Part shown: positions 46,235 through 59,122 of the stretch, one piece after another
Numbering within the stretch: the first letter of the stretch is position 1
Layout of the letters: the number at the start of each line of letters is the position of its first letter
Source of the DNA: VGBV01 sp963813725
GTDB taxonomy: Bacteria; Actinomycetota; Thermoleophilia; Solirubrobacterales; 70-9
DNA length: 64,000 nt
Direction of reading: 5' to 3'
Assembly (NCBI GenBank): GCA_963813725.1
Contig: CAWFAI010000011.1
Coordinates: 15,605-79,604 of the forward strand
Program-made: the position numbers and the translations under genes
The notes under the pieces: generated by a model
What the model was told of the DNA's origin: nothing
The model's database searches: none
Seen by the model: the letters and a program-made list of their open reading frames with translations, nothing else

Positions 46235-47044
46235 ATGGTGGGAATGACCCCGCCCACGGTGAGATCACGGAGGGAAGCTCCTCCGAAGCCAACTACCGCC
46301 GAGCGCGAAGTGGCTGATCTGCTGCCGGTCGAGGTCGATCCCGACGCGGCCAGGGCCGTCCTGGATCTCGTCCCGCTCTGGTTCCACACCTTCTCGCTCA
46401 ACCGCTCCGAGGACCTCTACACCCCCGGCGTCGCCCGCGACCATCGCTACCGGATTCCGGCCCTTCCCGAGGACTTCAGCGGCATGAGCGTGCTCGACGT
46501 CGGCACCTTTGACGGCTTCTACGCGTTCCTCGCCGAAGCCCGTGGGGCGCGGCGAGTCGTTGCGGTGGACAACGAGCAGTACAAGGTCTGGGTCAAGTCG
46601 CGCTGGGGTGTCGAGCTCGAGGGAGGCGAGGGGTTCGCAGCGATCCGGGAGTTGCTTCGCTCGAAGGTCGAGTATCGCCGCCTCAACGCCTTCGATCTCG
46701 ACCAGCTCGCTGAAACGTTCGACTTCATCATCTGCTTCGGCATCCTCCACCGGGTAGATGATCCGATGGGCCTGCTCAAGGTGCTTCGACGGCGCCTCTC
46801 GGCCGAAGGCCGGGTGCTTCTCGAGACCTACGGCTCAACGGATCGCACGCTCGATGCCCCGGCGGCCATCCACGCCTATGAGGCAGGCGAGGTCTACGCT
46901 CGCGATGACTTCGTGTACTGGGGCTTTACCCCGGCGGGTTTGCGCCGTCTGTCCCGCGACGCTGGCTACGAAGGATTTGAGCTGTTCGACGCGCCGGTCA
47001 TCGACGGTCATCCGCGCGTCATCGGAACGCTGCGCGCGGAGTAG
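46235..47044 (+). CDS. SAM-dependent methyltransferase (DUF1698/CmoB-like)
   Basis: A 269-residue class I methyltransferase from ATG 46235, preceded by GAGGAGAAGG. Motif I is VLDVGTFDGFYAFLAEARGA, followed by the acidic end of strand 2 in VVAVDNEQY, FDFIICFGILHRVDDP for strand 4 and RLSAEGRVLLETYGS. The N-terminal PLWFHTFSLNRSEDLYTPG and F.I..FGILHRV are typical of DUF1698 proteins related to tRNA-wobble-uridine-modifying CmoB, although many actinobacterial members modify small molecules. It sits alone between two tRNA remnants. Confidence 0.88.
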   Translation: MVGMTPPTVRSRREAPPKPTTAEREVADLLPVEVDPDAARAVLDLVPLWFHTFSLNRSEDLYTPGVARDHRYRIPALPEDFSGMSVLDVGTFDGFYAFLAEARGARRVVAVDNEQYKVWVKSRWGVELEGGEGFAAIRELLRSKVEYRRLNAFDLDQLAETFDFIICFGILHRVDDPMGLLKVLRRRLSAEGRVLLETYGSTDRTLDAPAAIHAYEAGEVYARDDFVYWGFTPAGLRRLSRDAGYEGFELFDAPVIDGHPRVIGTLRAE

Positions 47045-47071
47045 GCTTCATGAGATGACTCAGGAGGAGGC

Positions 47072-47269
47072 ATGGAGTTAAGCGCGGGAGATCGGGTGGA
47101 GGTCGAGTCCGAGTCGACTGAGCGGCCGCCTCGGTCTGGCGTCGTGGAGGAGGTCTTGCAAAGCGCGCCCTCCACTCGGTATCGCATCAGATGGGACGAC
47201 GGGCACGAGAGCATCTACGCGCCCGCGGCGGGTGCACTGCACCCTGCCGGGTCTGCGAAGCGGGCCTAG
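47072..47269 (+). CDS. DUF1918 protein
   Basis: A 65-residue protein. GDRVEVESESTERPPRSGVVEEVL and YRIRWDDGHESIYAPAAGALH are the DUF1918 signature, an SH3-like small domain common in actinobacteria, with unknown function. AGGAGG lies 9 bases before the ATG. It follows the methyltransferase by 27 bases and may share its transcript. Confidence 0.9.
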   Translation: MELSAGDRVEVESESTERPPRSGVVEEVLQSAPSTRYRIRWDDGHESIYAPAAGALHPAGSAKRA

Positions 47270-47287
47270 CGGCGCCCCCTTTAGATT

Positions 47288-51856
<4,569 letters not shown>

Positions 51857-52111
51857 CCGACCTCCAGCTCGCGGGGCTCCCGTTACCGCTGCTCGGCGCA
51901 CCACCCCTCCTCGCCAAGCCTCGACAACCCTACTAGCTCCGGGCGTGGGAGGTATCACCTCGTTCTGGCGATCCGATCGGCCTGGGGGTTATGAGACGTC
52001 TGCGGGTGGTCCTGTCCAGTCATCTCAGGCAGGTTTGAGTCCCCCAGCCAACCTGAGAATCCCTGAGATTTGCTCAGTTTGGTACCTCCGCTGGTACCCC
52101 GGACGGAGCTG

Positions 52112-52933
52112 TCATTGGTCGACCCGACCTTCGGAGATAGCCGTGGAACCGCGGTGAGGCCGTCGTGAGGCTGAGATGAGGCGGCGCTCACGGGCTTCGA
52201 AGGCGAGCAGGACAAGCGCCGGCGGTACGGTGCCCGGCAGCGAATCGACGACCAGGAACAGCTGGTTGAACGCCTGGGCGACGACGAAAGTCGCCAGTGC
52301 TGCAATCGCTTGGGGCCGGCGCTCGGCGGCCAGGATCCCACCGACGAGGCCGGCGACGAAGTAGTCGCCGTAGTCCGTCGAGACGTCGCCGATGTCGGCG
52401 ACCTGCAGCCGCGGCAGCTCGCCTGCCGGCGCAGCAGCGTTGAACTGCGCGTTCTGCTCACCGAAGAAGTCGCCGAAGATGAAGACCGCGTCGATCGTCG
52501 CCATCGCGTAGACGCCCGCCTTGAGATAGATGAGGGGCGCCGCCCCTGCAAGCAGTCGTCCGGCCGTCACAACCGAGCCGACGATGAGGGCGAGCCTGCC
52601 GGCCCTTCCCAGCGGATCGTCGGGCGCAACAAGCGCCGCTGCGAGCATCGGCACGACGAGGACGGCCATCCACGGCCGGGCGCCGTGCGCTGCCCAGCCG
52701 AGGGCGAGCGCGCAGGCCGGCGGCACCAGCAGCAGCGCGACCCAGGTGAGCACGTCGGCGCTCGCCGCCGCCACGGTGATCGCCACCACCGTGAGGACCA
52801 CGGAGAGAGGTGCAACCAGCGACCAGCCGCGCCCGCCGAGTCGCGCCAGCATCGGCGGCAGCCCGGCTGCGGGTAGCGCCACGCAAAGGGCCTGGGCGGC
52901 GTCGAGGACCGCGGTGTCGGTCTCGAAGTACAC
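52112..52933 (-). CDS. polytopic membrane protein, candidate presenilin-like aspartyl protease
   Basis: About 273 residues from GTG 52933 (the longer frame to 53509 is shadow of the divergent operon). Seven to nine membrane helices are visible. Motifs in order: Asp148 inside helix VYAMATIDAVFIF, GD pair with Asp190 at the start of another helix (TDYGDYFVAGLVGG) and PPALVLLA at 237-244. Helix-Asp, GD and a distal PAL in this order are the hallmark of presenilin/signal-peptide-peptidase-like intramembrane proteases, though the canonical YD is ID and GxGD is DYGD. I therefore propose, not assert, this family. It is divergent from the HTTM operon with 54 bases between starts. Confidence 0.75.
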   Translation of the reverse strand: MYFETDTAVLDAAQALCVALPAAGLPPMLARLGGRGWSLVAPLSVVLTVVAITVAAASADVLTWVALLLVPPACALALGWAAHGARPWMAVLVVPMLAAALVAPDDPLGRAGRLALIVGSVVTAGRLLAGAAPLIYLKAGVYAMATIDAVFIFGDFFGEQNAQFNAAAPAGELPRLQVADIGDVSTDYGDYFVAGLVGGILAAERRPQAIAALATFVVAQAFNQLFLVVDSLPGTVPPALVLLAFEARERRLISASRRPHRGSTAISEGRVDQ

Positions 52934-52987
52934 GGTGGACAGCGTTGCAAGCGTCGAGCGAGCGGCAGTGACATCGTTGCCCTGGTG

Positions 52988-53431
52988 AGCTCGCGGGCGA
53001 GAGTGGTCGGGCGGCGCGTGGTGGTCGTCGCCGTGGTTGCGGCGCAGGTCGGGTTCGCCGCCCGCGGTTACTTCTCCGACCACAAGGAGTTCGCCTTCCA
53101 GATGTTCCCTGAGGCGAGTACCTGGCGCGCGGACATCGTGCGGGTGACCAGCGACGGGCGGCGGGTGCCGATCGAGCAGCGCTGGTCGGGGTACAGCTGG
53201 GACGAGCTCGCTCCGAACGTGGGCCTGAGGAACCCGGGGATTCGCCACCACGCCTACGCCGGGCTCGACAACCAGCTCGCCTTCCTCGACTCGGCCCTCG
53301 ACTGGGTCGCGGCCAACACCCCGCGCGACGAGGAAACCCGCTTCCTCGAAGCGAGGGTGACGGCTTGGCACAACGACGACCCACCCACCGACGAGGTCAT
53401 CCGAAGCGATGTACGAAACCGCGCCGAGTAG
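52988..53431 (+). CDS. small membrane-anchored protein of the HTTM operon
   Basis: A 147-residue protein from GTG 52988. One N-terminal helix (VVVVAVVAAQVGFAARG) is followed by a soluble, probably extracytoplasmic part: YFSDHKEFAFQMFPEASTWRA, IVRVTSDGRRVPIEQRWSG, FLDSALDWVAANTPRDEETR. I know this pattern (sDH.eFgf.MFPe.s.WrA) only as an actinobacterial hypothetical found beside HTTM proteins. It overlaps the HTTM gene by 23 bases, so the two are coupled. Confidence 0.8.
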   Translation, partial: SSRARVVGRRVVVVAVVAAQVGFAARGYFSDHKEFAFQMFPEASTWRADIVRVTSDGRRVPIEQRWSGYSWDELAPNVGLRNPGIRHHAYAGLDNQLAFLDSALDWVAANTPRDEETRFLEARVTAWHNDDPPTDEVIRSDVRNRAE

Positions 53432-54560
53432 GGTCAGCGGCCGCGACGCCCCGGCGGGGCGCGGGGCGCTCGCGGCGCTCGATGAACTTCTCGGCCGCCC
53501 GGTCAGCATGCGGTCCCTCGCCCTCCTGCGGGTGCTGGCGGGTCTGGTCGTGCTTCTTCACCTGGAGCCGTTCCTCTCCGACAGCCTCGACGGGCGGACC
53601 TATCTGGACGCGTTCCACGAGCCATACGCGGCCTGGTATCCCGAGGTGCCGGAGGCGGCCTACATCGGCGTGCTCTGGCTTGCGGCGATCGCTGCGGTCG
53701 CAATGTCCCTCGGCCTACTCACCCGGGTGGCGACGGCGACGACGTTCTTCCTCGTCGCATACAACCTCTTCCTATCGACCACCCACTTCCACAACAACCG
53801 TGCCTACCTGGTCATCGTCCTCGGGCTGCTGGCGGTGGCACCCTGCGGACGGGAGCTCTCACTGGATTCGTGGCTTCGCCGTCGCGGGGGCCGCCCCGCG
53901 CTCGTGCTGTCGGCTCCCGCCTGGCCTCTGTGGCTGCTCCGGTTCGAGTCCTCGGCCGTCTACGCGGCGTCCGGCCTCAGCAAGCTCCTCGATCCCGACT
54001 GGTTCGGCGGCACGGTCACCTGGCAGCGGGTGGTCCGGGCCCGGGACGACCTCGAGGCGACGCCCCTCCCGGATTGGGCGATCTCGGTCCTCACCGACCG
54101 CGGGTTCCACAGCGGCGTCGCTCCGATGATCGTGTTCACCGAGCTGTTCATCGCAGCCGGGTTGTGGCGGCGGGGCAGCCGCTACCTGGCCGTCTGGGTC
54201 GCCGTCGCCTTCCATGTCGCGATCGAATACTCGGCGTCGGTCCAGATCTTCTCCCTGCTCGCGATCTCGGTGCTGCTCGTCTGGGCGGTGCCCTCGACCC
54301 AGGATCGATTGATCCGGATCGACCCCGGCGTCGCCCGCCACCGACGGTTGGGCGCGGCGGTGCGCGGCCTCGACTGGCTGGCCCGGTTCCGCGTCGAGCC
54401 GGCTCCGCCCGGCTCTCCGCTTGAGCTCGTGGACCGCGACGGCAGCAGGCTCCGAGGCACACCCGCCGCGGCATTCGCACTCAGCCGCCTGCCGCTGACG
54501 GCGTGGTTCGCCCTCCCCTCTCTCCTCCTCCCCGGCGTCCGCCGAGCCCGCGAGCGATGA
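53409..54560 (+). CDS. HTTM-domain membrane protein (gamma-carboxylase related)
   Basis: A 383-residue protein with an HTTM (horizontally transferred transmembrane) domain: LALLRVLAGLVVLLHLEPFL, YIGVLWLAAIAAVAMSLGLL, STTHFHNNRAYLVIVLGLLAV (the His/Asn motif of the family), FESSAVYAASGLSKLLDPDW and FTELFIAAGLW. Eukaryotic relatives are vitamin-K-dependent gamma-glutamyl carboxylases; bacterial roles are mostly unknown. It overlaps both neighbours (23 bases upstream, ATGA downstream), giving a strictly coupled three-gene operon. Confidence 0.9.
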   Translation: MYETAPSRVSGRDAPAGRGALAALDELLGRPVSMRSLALLRVLAGLVVLLHLEPFLSDSLDGRTYLDAFHEPYAAWYPEVPEAAYIGVLWLAAIAAVAMSLGLLTRVATATTFFLVAYNLFLSTTHFHNNRAYLVIVLGLLAVAPCGRELSLDSWLRRRGGRPALVLSAPAWPLWLLRFESSAVYAASGLSKLLDPDWFGGTVTWQRVVRARDDLEATPLPDWAISVLTDRGFHSGVAPMIVFTELFIAAGLWRRGSRYLAVWVAVAFHVAIEYSASVQIFSLLAISVLLVWAVPSTQDRLIRIDPGVARHRRLGAAVRGLDWLARFRVEPAPPGSPLELVDRDGSRLRGTPAAAFALSRLPLTAWFALPSLLLPGVRRARER

Positions 54561-56335
54561 TCGCGACTCGCCTCTGGCGGGCCGGCCTGACGCTGGTGCT
54601 CATCCTCGCCGCCGCGCTGCTGCTGGTTGCGCCGCCGGAGCGCTGCCCGTCGGTGACCACGGCGGAGCTCCGAGGCTCGGCGCAGTCCGCCGTCGATTGG
54701 TTCGTCCGCAACCAGGACGCCGATGGCAGCTGGCTCTACCTCTACAACGCCGAGGAGGACTCGACCGACTCCGAGTACAACGAGGTCCGCCACGCCGGGG
54801 TGACCATGGGGCTCTATCAGGCCGCGGCGGCGGAATTGCCGGGAGCGTTGAGCTCCGCCGACCGGGGTACGCGATGGGCCCTCGACCGGCTGATCGAACG
54901 TGATGACTGGGCCGCGCTCGCCTACTCCGGCGAGGTCAACACCGGCGCAACCGCCCTCCTCGCCGCCGGTCTGACGATTCGTCGGGAGGCCACCGCTGAT
55001 CGGCGCTATGACGGCCTGCTGGGTCGGCTCGGTCGCTTCCTCCTCGCTCAGACCGAGCCGTCGGGCGCGGTGCTTCGCTCCTACAACACTTTCCTCAAGG
55101 CGCCGGAGCCGGGCGAGTACTCCAAGTACTACACGGGGGAGGCCTATTGGACCTTCGCCCGCCTCCACAGGGCGTTCCCGGAACAGGGCTGGGGCGAGGC
55201 GGCCGATCGGATCGGCGCCTACCTGGCAACCCGGCGCGACGAGGTCGAGGATCACTGGCCGCCGATTCCGGATCACTGGGCCGCCTACGGCGCCGCCGAA
55301 ACCGTTGAGTTCCCTGAGCGAACCGGCAGCGGGCTGACGGAGGACGAGGCGGAATACGCGCGCGCGCAGGCCGAGCTCTTCGGTCCCCAGGCACGGTGGG
55401 TCGCCCAGCGCTACGGACCGTGGGGCGAGCTGGTGCGTGGCAGCTACACGCCGCGCGGCGGCGGATACGGCGTTATCAGCGAGGCCCTGACCGGATGGTG
55501 GCTTGCCGCTCAGAGGGAGCCCCAGCTGGACGGCCTGCGAGAGCCCGTCGCCGAACGTGCAACCTGCATCGCCGGGCTAGCGATCGAGGCGCAATCCGAC
55601 GACGGGGACGCGCAGGACGCCGCCCGGCCAGGGCGGATCGAGGGCGCCTGGTTCCTCGCCGGCGAGACCCGGATGGACGACCAGCAGCACGCGCTGGCCG
55701 GGCTGCTGCGGACGATCCCGATCGTCGAGGCGAGCGAAGGGCCGGACGGCATCTCCGGGCCCGGCGACGACGCGCCGTCGGCCTGGCTCTGGGCCGCGGT
55801 GCTGCTGCTGGCGCTGAACCCGGTGCGGGCATCGTTCGCGGTCCCGCGCGCCGGGCGGTCGCCGCGGAACGTCCTCGGCCTTGCCGCCGCCGGCGGGACG
55901 ATCGGCGGGCTCGCGGTCTGTACAGCTGCGGCCGTTGGGACCCCGCTGCTCGAGGCACTCGACGTCAGTGAGCCCTCGTTCCGAACCGCTGCCGGAGTCG
56001 TCGCGGCCCTCGCGGGCGCCGTCGACGTGCTCCGCAGACCGCCCCCGCCCGAGCCCGCCCTGGCCGGCTGGCGCGCAGCGCTCGTCCCCGTCGCGATCCC
56101 AGCGGTCGCCCGTCCTGCCCTGCTGGTGGTGGCGCTGGGAGCGGGAGCAGACCAGGGCGTGCTCGTCGCCGCCGCCGCGATGGCCGCTGGGGTAGCTCTC
56201 CTGGCCGGGCTGGTGGCCGCGGCGCCCACCGAGGGCACCGGAGGCCGGGTCCTACGCTGGGTGGGTCGGCTGCTAGCGGCCGCGCTCGTCGCCGGCGGGG
56301 TGCTCCTCGCGCTCGACGGGATCATGGCCGTCTAG
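54557..56335 (+). CDS. alpha-toroid (squalene-cyclase/prenyltransferase-like) protein with C-terminal membrane domain
   Basis: A 592-residue protein from ATG 54557, overlapping the HTTM stop. N-terminal helix, then an alpha/alpha-barrel-like region to about 420 with toroid repeats such as SAVDWFVRNQDADGSWLYLYN, WFLAGETRMDDQQHALAGLL and GRFLLAQTEPSGAVL, then about six membrane helices to the end. The DxDD of squalene cyclases is not seen, and DADGSW is only the QW-type repeat. The toroid probably sits outside the membrane and may bind a lipid, glycan or peptide. Its function is unknown. Confidence 0.85.
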   Translation: MIATRLWRAGLTLVLILAAALLLVAPPERCPSVTTAELRGSAQSAVDWFVRNQDADGSWLYLYNAEEDSTDSEYNEVRHAGVTMGLYQAAAAELPGALSSADRGTRWALDRLIERDDWAALAYSGEVNTGATALLAAGLTIRREATADRRYDGLLGRLGRFLLAQTEPSGAVLRSYNTFLKAPEPGEYSKYYTGEAYWTFARLHRAFPEQGWGEAADRIGAYLATRRDEVEDHWPPIPDHWAAYGAAETVEFPERTGSGLTEDEAEYARAQAELFGPQARWVAQRYGPWGELVRGSYTPRGGGYGVISEALTGWWLAAQREPQLDGLREPVAERATCIAGLAIEAQSDDGDAQDAARPGRIEGAWFLAGETRMDDQQHALAGLLRTIPIVEASEGPDGISGPGDDAPSAWLWAAVLLLALNPVRASFAVPRAGRSPRNVLGLAAAGGTIGGLAVCTAAAVGTPLLEALDVSEPSFRTAAGVVAALAGAVDVLRRPPPPEPALAGWRAALVPVAIPAVARPALLVVALGAGADQGVLVAAAAMAAGVALLAGLVAAAPTEGTGGRVLRWVGRLLAAALVAGGVLLALDGIMAV

Positions 56336-56376
56336 GACGAACCGATCGGCGTCGGCGTCATCATGTGCCCCCCGCG

Positions 56377-56595
56377 GTGAGCATCGACGAGAACAAGGCG
56401 CTGGTTCGTCGCCTCGTACAGGAGGTCGTCAACGACCGCAACGAGGCAGCGTTGGATGAGATCGCAGCCGGCGAGATTGCAGAGGCCGCACGAGGATGGA
56501 TCGGGCCTTTCCGCAGTGCCTTCCCCGACTTCCGCATGGAGATCGTGGATCTCGTCGCCGAGGGCGACAAGGTCGCGGCCCACTTCAACTCATGA
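56377..56595 (+). pseudogene. truncated SnoaL-like (ester-cyclase type) protein
   Basis: GTG 56377 (56365 alternative) opens SIDENKALVRRLVQEVVNDR then FRSAFPDFRMEIVDLVAEGD and KVAAHF, the first 70 residues of a SnoaL-like polyketide-cyclase-type protein. It ends at TGA 56595 because the sequence joins the 3' part of a convergent truncated gene. About half of the domain is lost. Confidence 0.65.
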
Positions 56596-56902
56596 ATCCG
56601 ATCACTGGGCGTCCTGTAGCGGACTGGATAACCGCTTCGAAGCGCTGCCGCATCACCTCTTGAAACGCCATTCGCTGGTCGATGACGGCTCTGCCGCGGT
56701 CGCCGTCGAGCAGTGTCTTTTCGACCCGGGTGAACCCACCGCGCAGCACACAGACGACAAGATCGTCGTTGTAATAGGTCTTGGCCTGGGTGGGTCCCAC
56801 GCCGTAGTACTCCTTGAGTAGGGCCACCATGCCGTCCGAAATCTCGGTCAGCACCTCGCCGTGTTCCTTTCCGGGGGGGTGCTGGGAGTCTGCTCTAGCC
56901 AT
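56585..56902 (-). pseudogene. DUF2294 / MpsC-like protein lacking its C-terminus
   Basis: ATG 56902 gives a 105-residue product: EISDGMVALLKEYYGVGPTQ, LVVCVLRGGFTRVEKTLL and RMAFQEVMRQRFEAVIQ are the DUF2294 (Na-translocating MpsC family) core. Family members continue about 20-30 residues after GFMSG; here the frame ends at GFMS, at the junction with the truncated SnoaL gene. It may still fold. Confidence 0.7.
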
Positions 56903-56995
56903 TCGGAATTCAGCTTGAAGCCAGCCGACATGGTAGCTCGAAAGTGCAGCCCCGATTGGGACCCTGACCTCGTTCACGCCGACGTCCGGAAATGC

Positions 56996-57053
56996 GAAAG
57001 GGCCGCCATGGCGGCCCTTTCGGAGGTAGCGGGGGCCCGATCCGTTCGCCGCT
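56996..57053. repeat. palindromic hairpin plus tRNA-acceptor remnant, copy 1
   Basis: A perfect 12-bp palindrome arm GAAAGGGCCGCC around AT (56996-57021) is followed by AGGTAGCGGGGGC and a 17-base tail (57024-57053). On the minus strand this is CCCCGCT-ACC, a tRNA 3' acceptor end, followed by its terminator hairpin. The 30-base part recurs at 59151-59180 with one mismatch. Confidence 0.7.
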
Positions 57054-57097
57054 GAAGAGCCAGCCGGGATGGGCGTGCCAGAGACCGGCGAGGCGCC
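57054..57097 (-). pseudogene. 44-base fragment of a fatty-acid desaturase gene
   Basis: It matches 59753-59797 inside the complete desaturase gene (coding for the LAGLWHAHTGWLF region) at most positions, with a few substitutions and one indel. It directly abuts the copy-1 repeat, so a desaturase copy was probably deleted here. Confidence 0.6.
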
Positions 57098-57146
57098 ATT
57101 GCGGCCCTTTTCGTGAGCCCCCACCACCGGGCCCGGCGCCGGTGGG

Positions 57147-57904
57147 TCAGCCCCCGAGATAGTCCACGTGCCACCACTCGCCCGGGGCGTGAATCTTGCC
57201 CCAGCCGTACTTCCAGCCGATCTCGTCGATCACCGAGCGCATCTCGAACGTTGGGACGTCGACCGAGATGCCGAGCTCGTGCGCCGAGGTTCCGGGTGGA
57301 TTCGCGGGTGCACCGGTGCCGTTCAGGAAGGCGTCATAGAGGGCTGCCTGCTGCTCGTAGGTGCGATACGCCGACACGGTCCCGGCCGGGTATATGTCCG
57401 CTCCGTAGACCGACAGCGCCTCCTGGCGCATCGCGTTCCACGCGTCGGCCGCGGCGGGGTCGAGATGCAGCTGGCCGTAGGGGGACGGGACGTGGCCCAT
57501 CCCGGGAGCAGGCACGACGACCCCGGTCAGATCCGAGGAGCCCGCTTCGCTCGCGGTTGCGGCGACGGCGGTGGTGGCCGGTGCTGCGGCTCCCGGCTGG
57601 CCGCTGGCAAGCGAGGCTGAACCCTCGGCGACCGTGGGCACCGTGATCGTGGTTCCCGCGATCAGGCCCGCCTCCTCCGAGAGCCCGTTGTAGACGGCGA
57701 CGGTGCGCGTCGTCAGGTTGTTCGCCGCGGCTATCGACCACAGCGTCTCTCCCGGCTGGACCGGATGGGGGCTGTCGGCGCGAGCGGTCCCAGCCCCCAG
57801 CGCAAGCACTGTGAGGCCGCAGACGAACACACCTGGCGCCGCTTGATCGCATCGAGGAGCTCCTCGGCCGAAAACGTTCGGAGCTGACGAGTTCGGAACC
57901 TCAT
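57147..57904 (-). CDS. secreted LysM plus VanY-type D-alanyl-D-alanine carboxypeptidase, frameshift near N-terminus
   Basis: A wall peptidase. From about 57830 the frame has a signal segment (VFVCGLTVLALGAGTARAD), a LysM domain (VQPGETLWSIAAANNLTTRT), a Thr/Ala-rich linker and a VanY domain with SAYRTYEQQAALYDAFL, GTSAHELGISVDVP (zinc His and Asp) and PGEWWHVDY (zinc His). A charged start MRFRTRQLRTFSAEELLDAI at ATG 57904 joins if one base is added near 57841, giving a proper n-region. The enzyme trims peptidoglycan stem peptides. It is convergent with nothing close and ends near a GC hairpin at about 57121-57142. Confidence 0.88.
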
Positions 57905-58002
57905 CCGCGAGTCCTGCGAAAACTCGGTAGCTGCAACAACCCCTTCACTTCTGAGGTAGGGGGCTGAGGAGGTCGCTGCGAGCTAGGGCGGCGGGCGGCG
58001 TC

Positions 58003-59004
58003 CTACGGCGCTACGACCTGCACGTTGTCGACGTCCACCGCACAGCCCTGTGGTCCGGGGCACGGGTGGGACTCGTTCTGGTAGATCCCGACCCGCAGGT
58101 GGGAGGGGATCGAGCCACCGACCCCGATGGGGCCGGAGCCGCCCCCGACCTCCCGCCGGAGCGTCGCGCGGGAAGTGCGGCGGCTCTGCTCTTTTCGGTC
58201 GTCAGCGTCGCCGTCTCCGTTCAGATCGACGTAGACCTTGATCGACCCGACGCCAGGGTCTTGCGAGTAGGTGATGTCGAACGCGAACCGCGTCCACACT
58301 TTCTGGCGTGCCCGCGTCGACCAGACGTCGGACCAGTCGCTGACGACGAACCAGCGTCCCGCGCGGGCCTGGAGCTCGAAGATCGGGGAGGACACAGGGT
58401 TGACGTACGGCTGCGTCTGCTTCATCTGCAGAACGGTCCGCCACCCGGGGCTCTGGATCGGTGAGCTGTGGGGGAGGCGGATCGATGCGAACGTGATGCG
58501 CCGCTGGCCTTCGCGGTAGAGCGCGGTCGGTCCGTCCTGGTCGTTCAGGCCGAGCTCGCAGCGCTCACCGCCGTAGACGATGTCGCCGTCGAGCACGCTC
58601 ATCCGCCGGAATGCCCTGTTGCGCTGGCGGCGCCCGGTGGCGCGGCGATGCCCGTCCCCGCCCTTGCGAATGACGCTCGCGCGGTCCTGCGAGGCGCAGT
58701 TGATGAGCCCCCAGAACGGGACGGGGTTGCCGCGGGCCGCCGTGTCGCTGCTGACGACCTTGCACGGCCGGCGAAGCCGCAGCCTGTTGGTCAGGTTTTT
58801 GCGGATCGAGCACCGGCGGGCGATCTGCGCGACGGGCTCCGATGCTTCCGAGGCCGTCGGCTGGGAGGTCCCGTCCGCCGCCTCATTCCGGGCGCCGGTC
58901 GCGGTCGAGGCGCCGATCACGAGGATCAGGGCCGCGAGCGCGCACGCAAAATTGATTAGTCCCCGCCCGTCCACGGCGGTCAGGGTAGCCGGTGTTTCCG
59001 GCAT
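58003..59004 (-). CDS. secreted heparin-lyase-like protein
   Basis: A 333-residue exported protein. The N-terminal segment INFACALAALILVIGASTATG is a signal or anchor, then a basic linker and a jelly-roll region with RRITFASIRLPHSSPI, WRTVLQMKQTQPYVNPV, PIFELQARAGRWFVVSDW and VGSIKVYVDLNGDGDADDRK, ending DVDNVQVV. This matches a group of actinobacterial proteins annotated as heparin lyase-like polysaccharide lyases. Catalytic residues are not assured, so polysaccharide binding without cleavage is also possible. Confidence 0.8.
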   Translation of the reverse strand: MPETPATLTAVDGRGLINFACALAALILVIGASTATGARNEAADGTSQPTASEASEPVAQIARRCSIRKNLTNRLRLRRPCKVVSSDTAARGNPVPFWGLINCASQDRASVIRKGGDGHRRATGRRQRNRAFRRMSVLDGDIVYGGERCELGLNDQDGPTALYREGQRRITFASIRLPHSSPIQSPGWRTVLQMKQTQPYVNPVSSPIFELQARAGRWFVVSDWSDVWSTRARQKVWTRFAFDITYSQDPGVGSIKVYVDLNGDGDADDRKEQSRRTSRATLRREVGGGSGPIGVGGSIPSHLRVGIYQNESHPCPGPQGCAVDVDNVQVVAP

Positions 59005-59122
59005 CCCGGTGAATCCTTAAAATTCGGGACCGAATCGTCTACGGTCGCTGGCTCGATTTGTCGTCGCCGTTGGTACCTCGCTGGCACCTCAGGAGCACCC
59101 CCGGATGTTCGCTATGAAAGGA

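Noticed and set aside
52934..53509. Extension of the presenilin-like gene upstream to 53509
   Set aside because: It lies antisense to the 52988 gene, which has a convincing conserved protein; GTG 52933 gives a normal membrane start.
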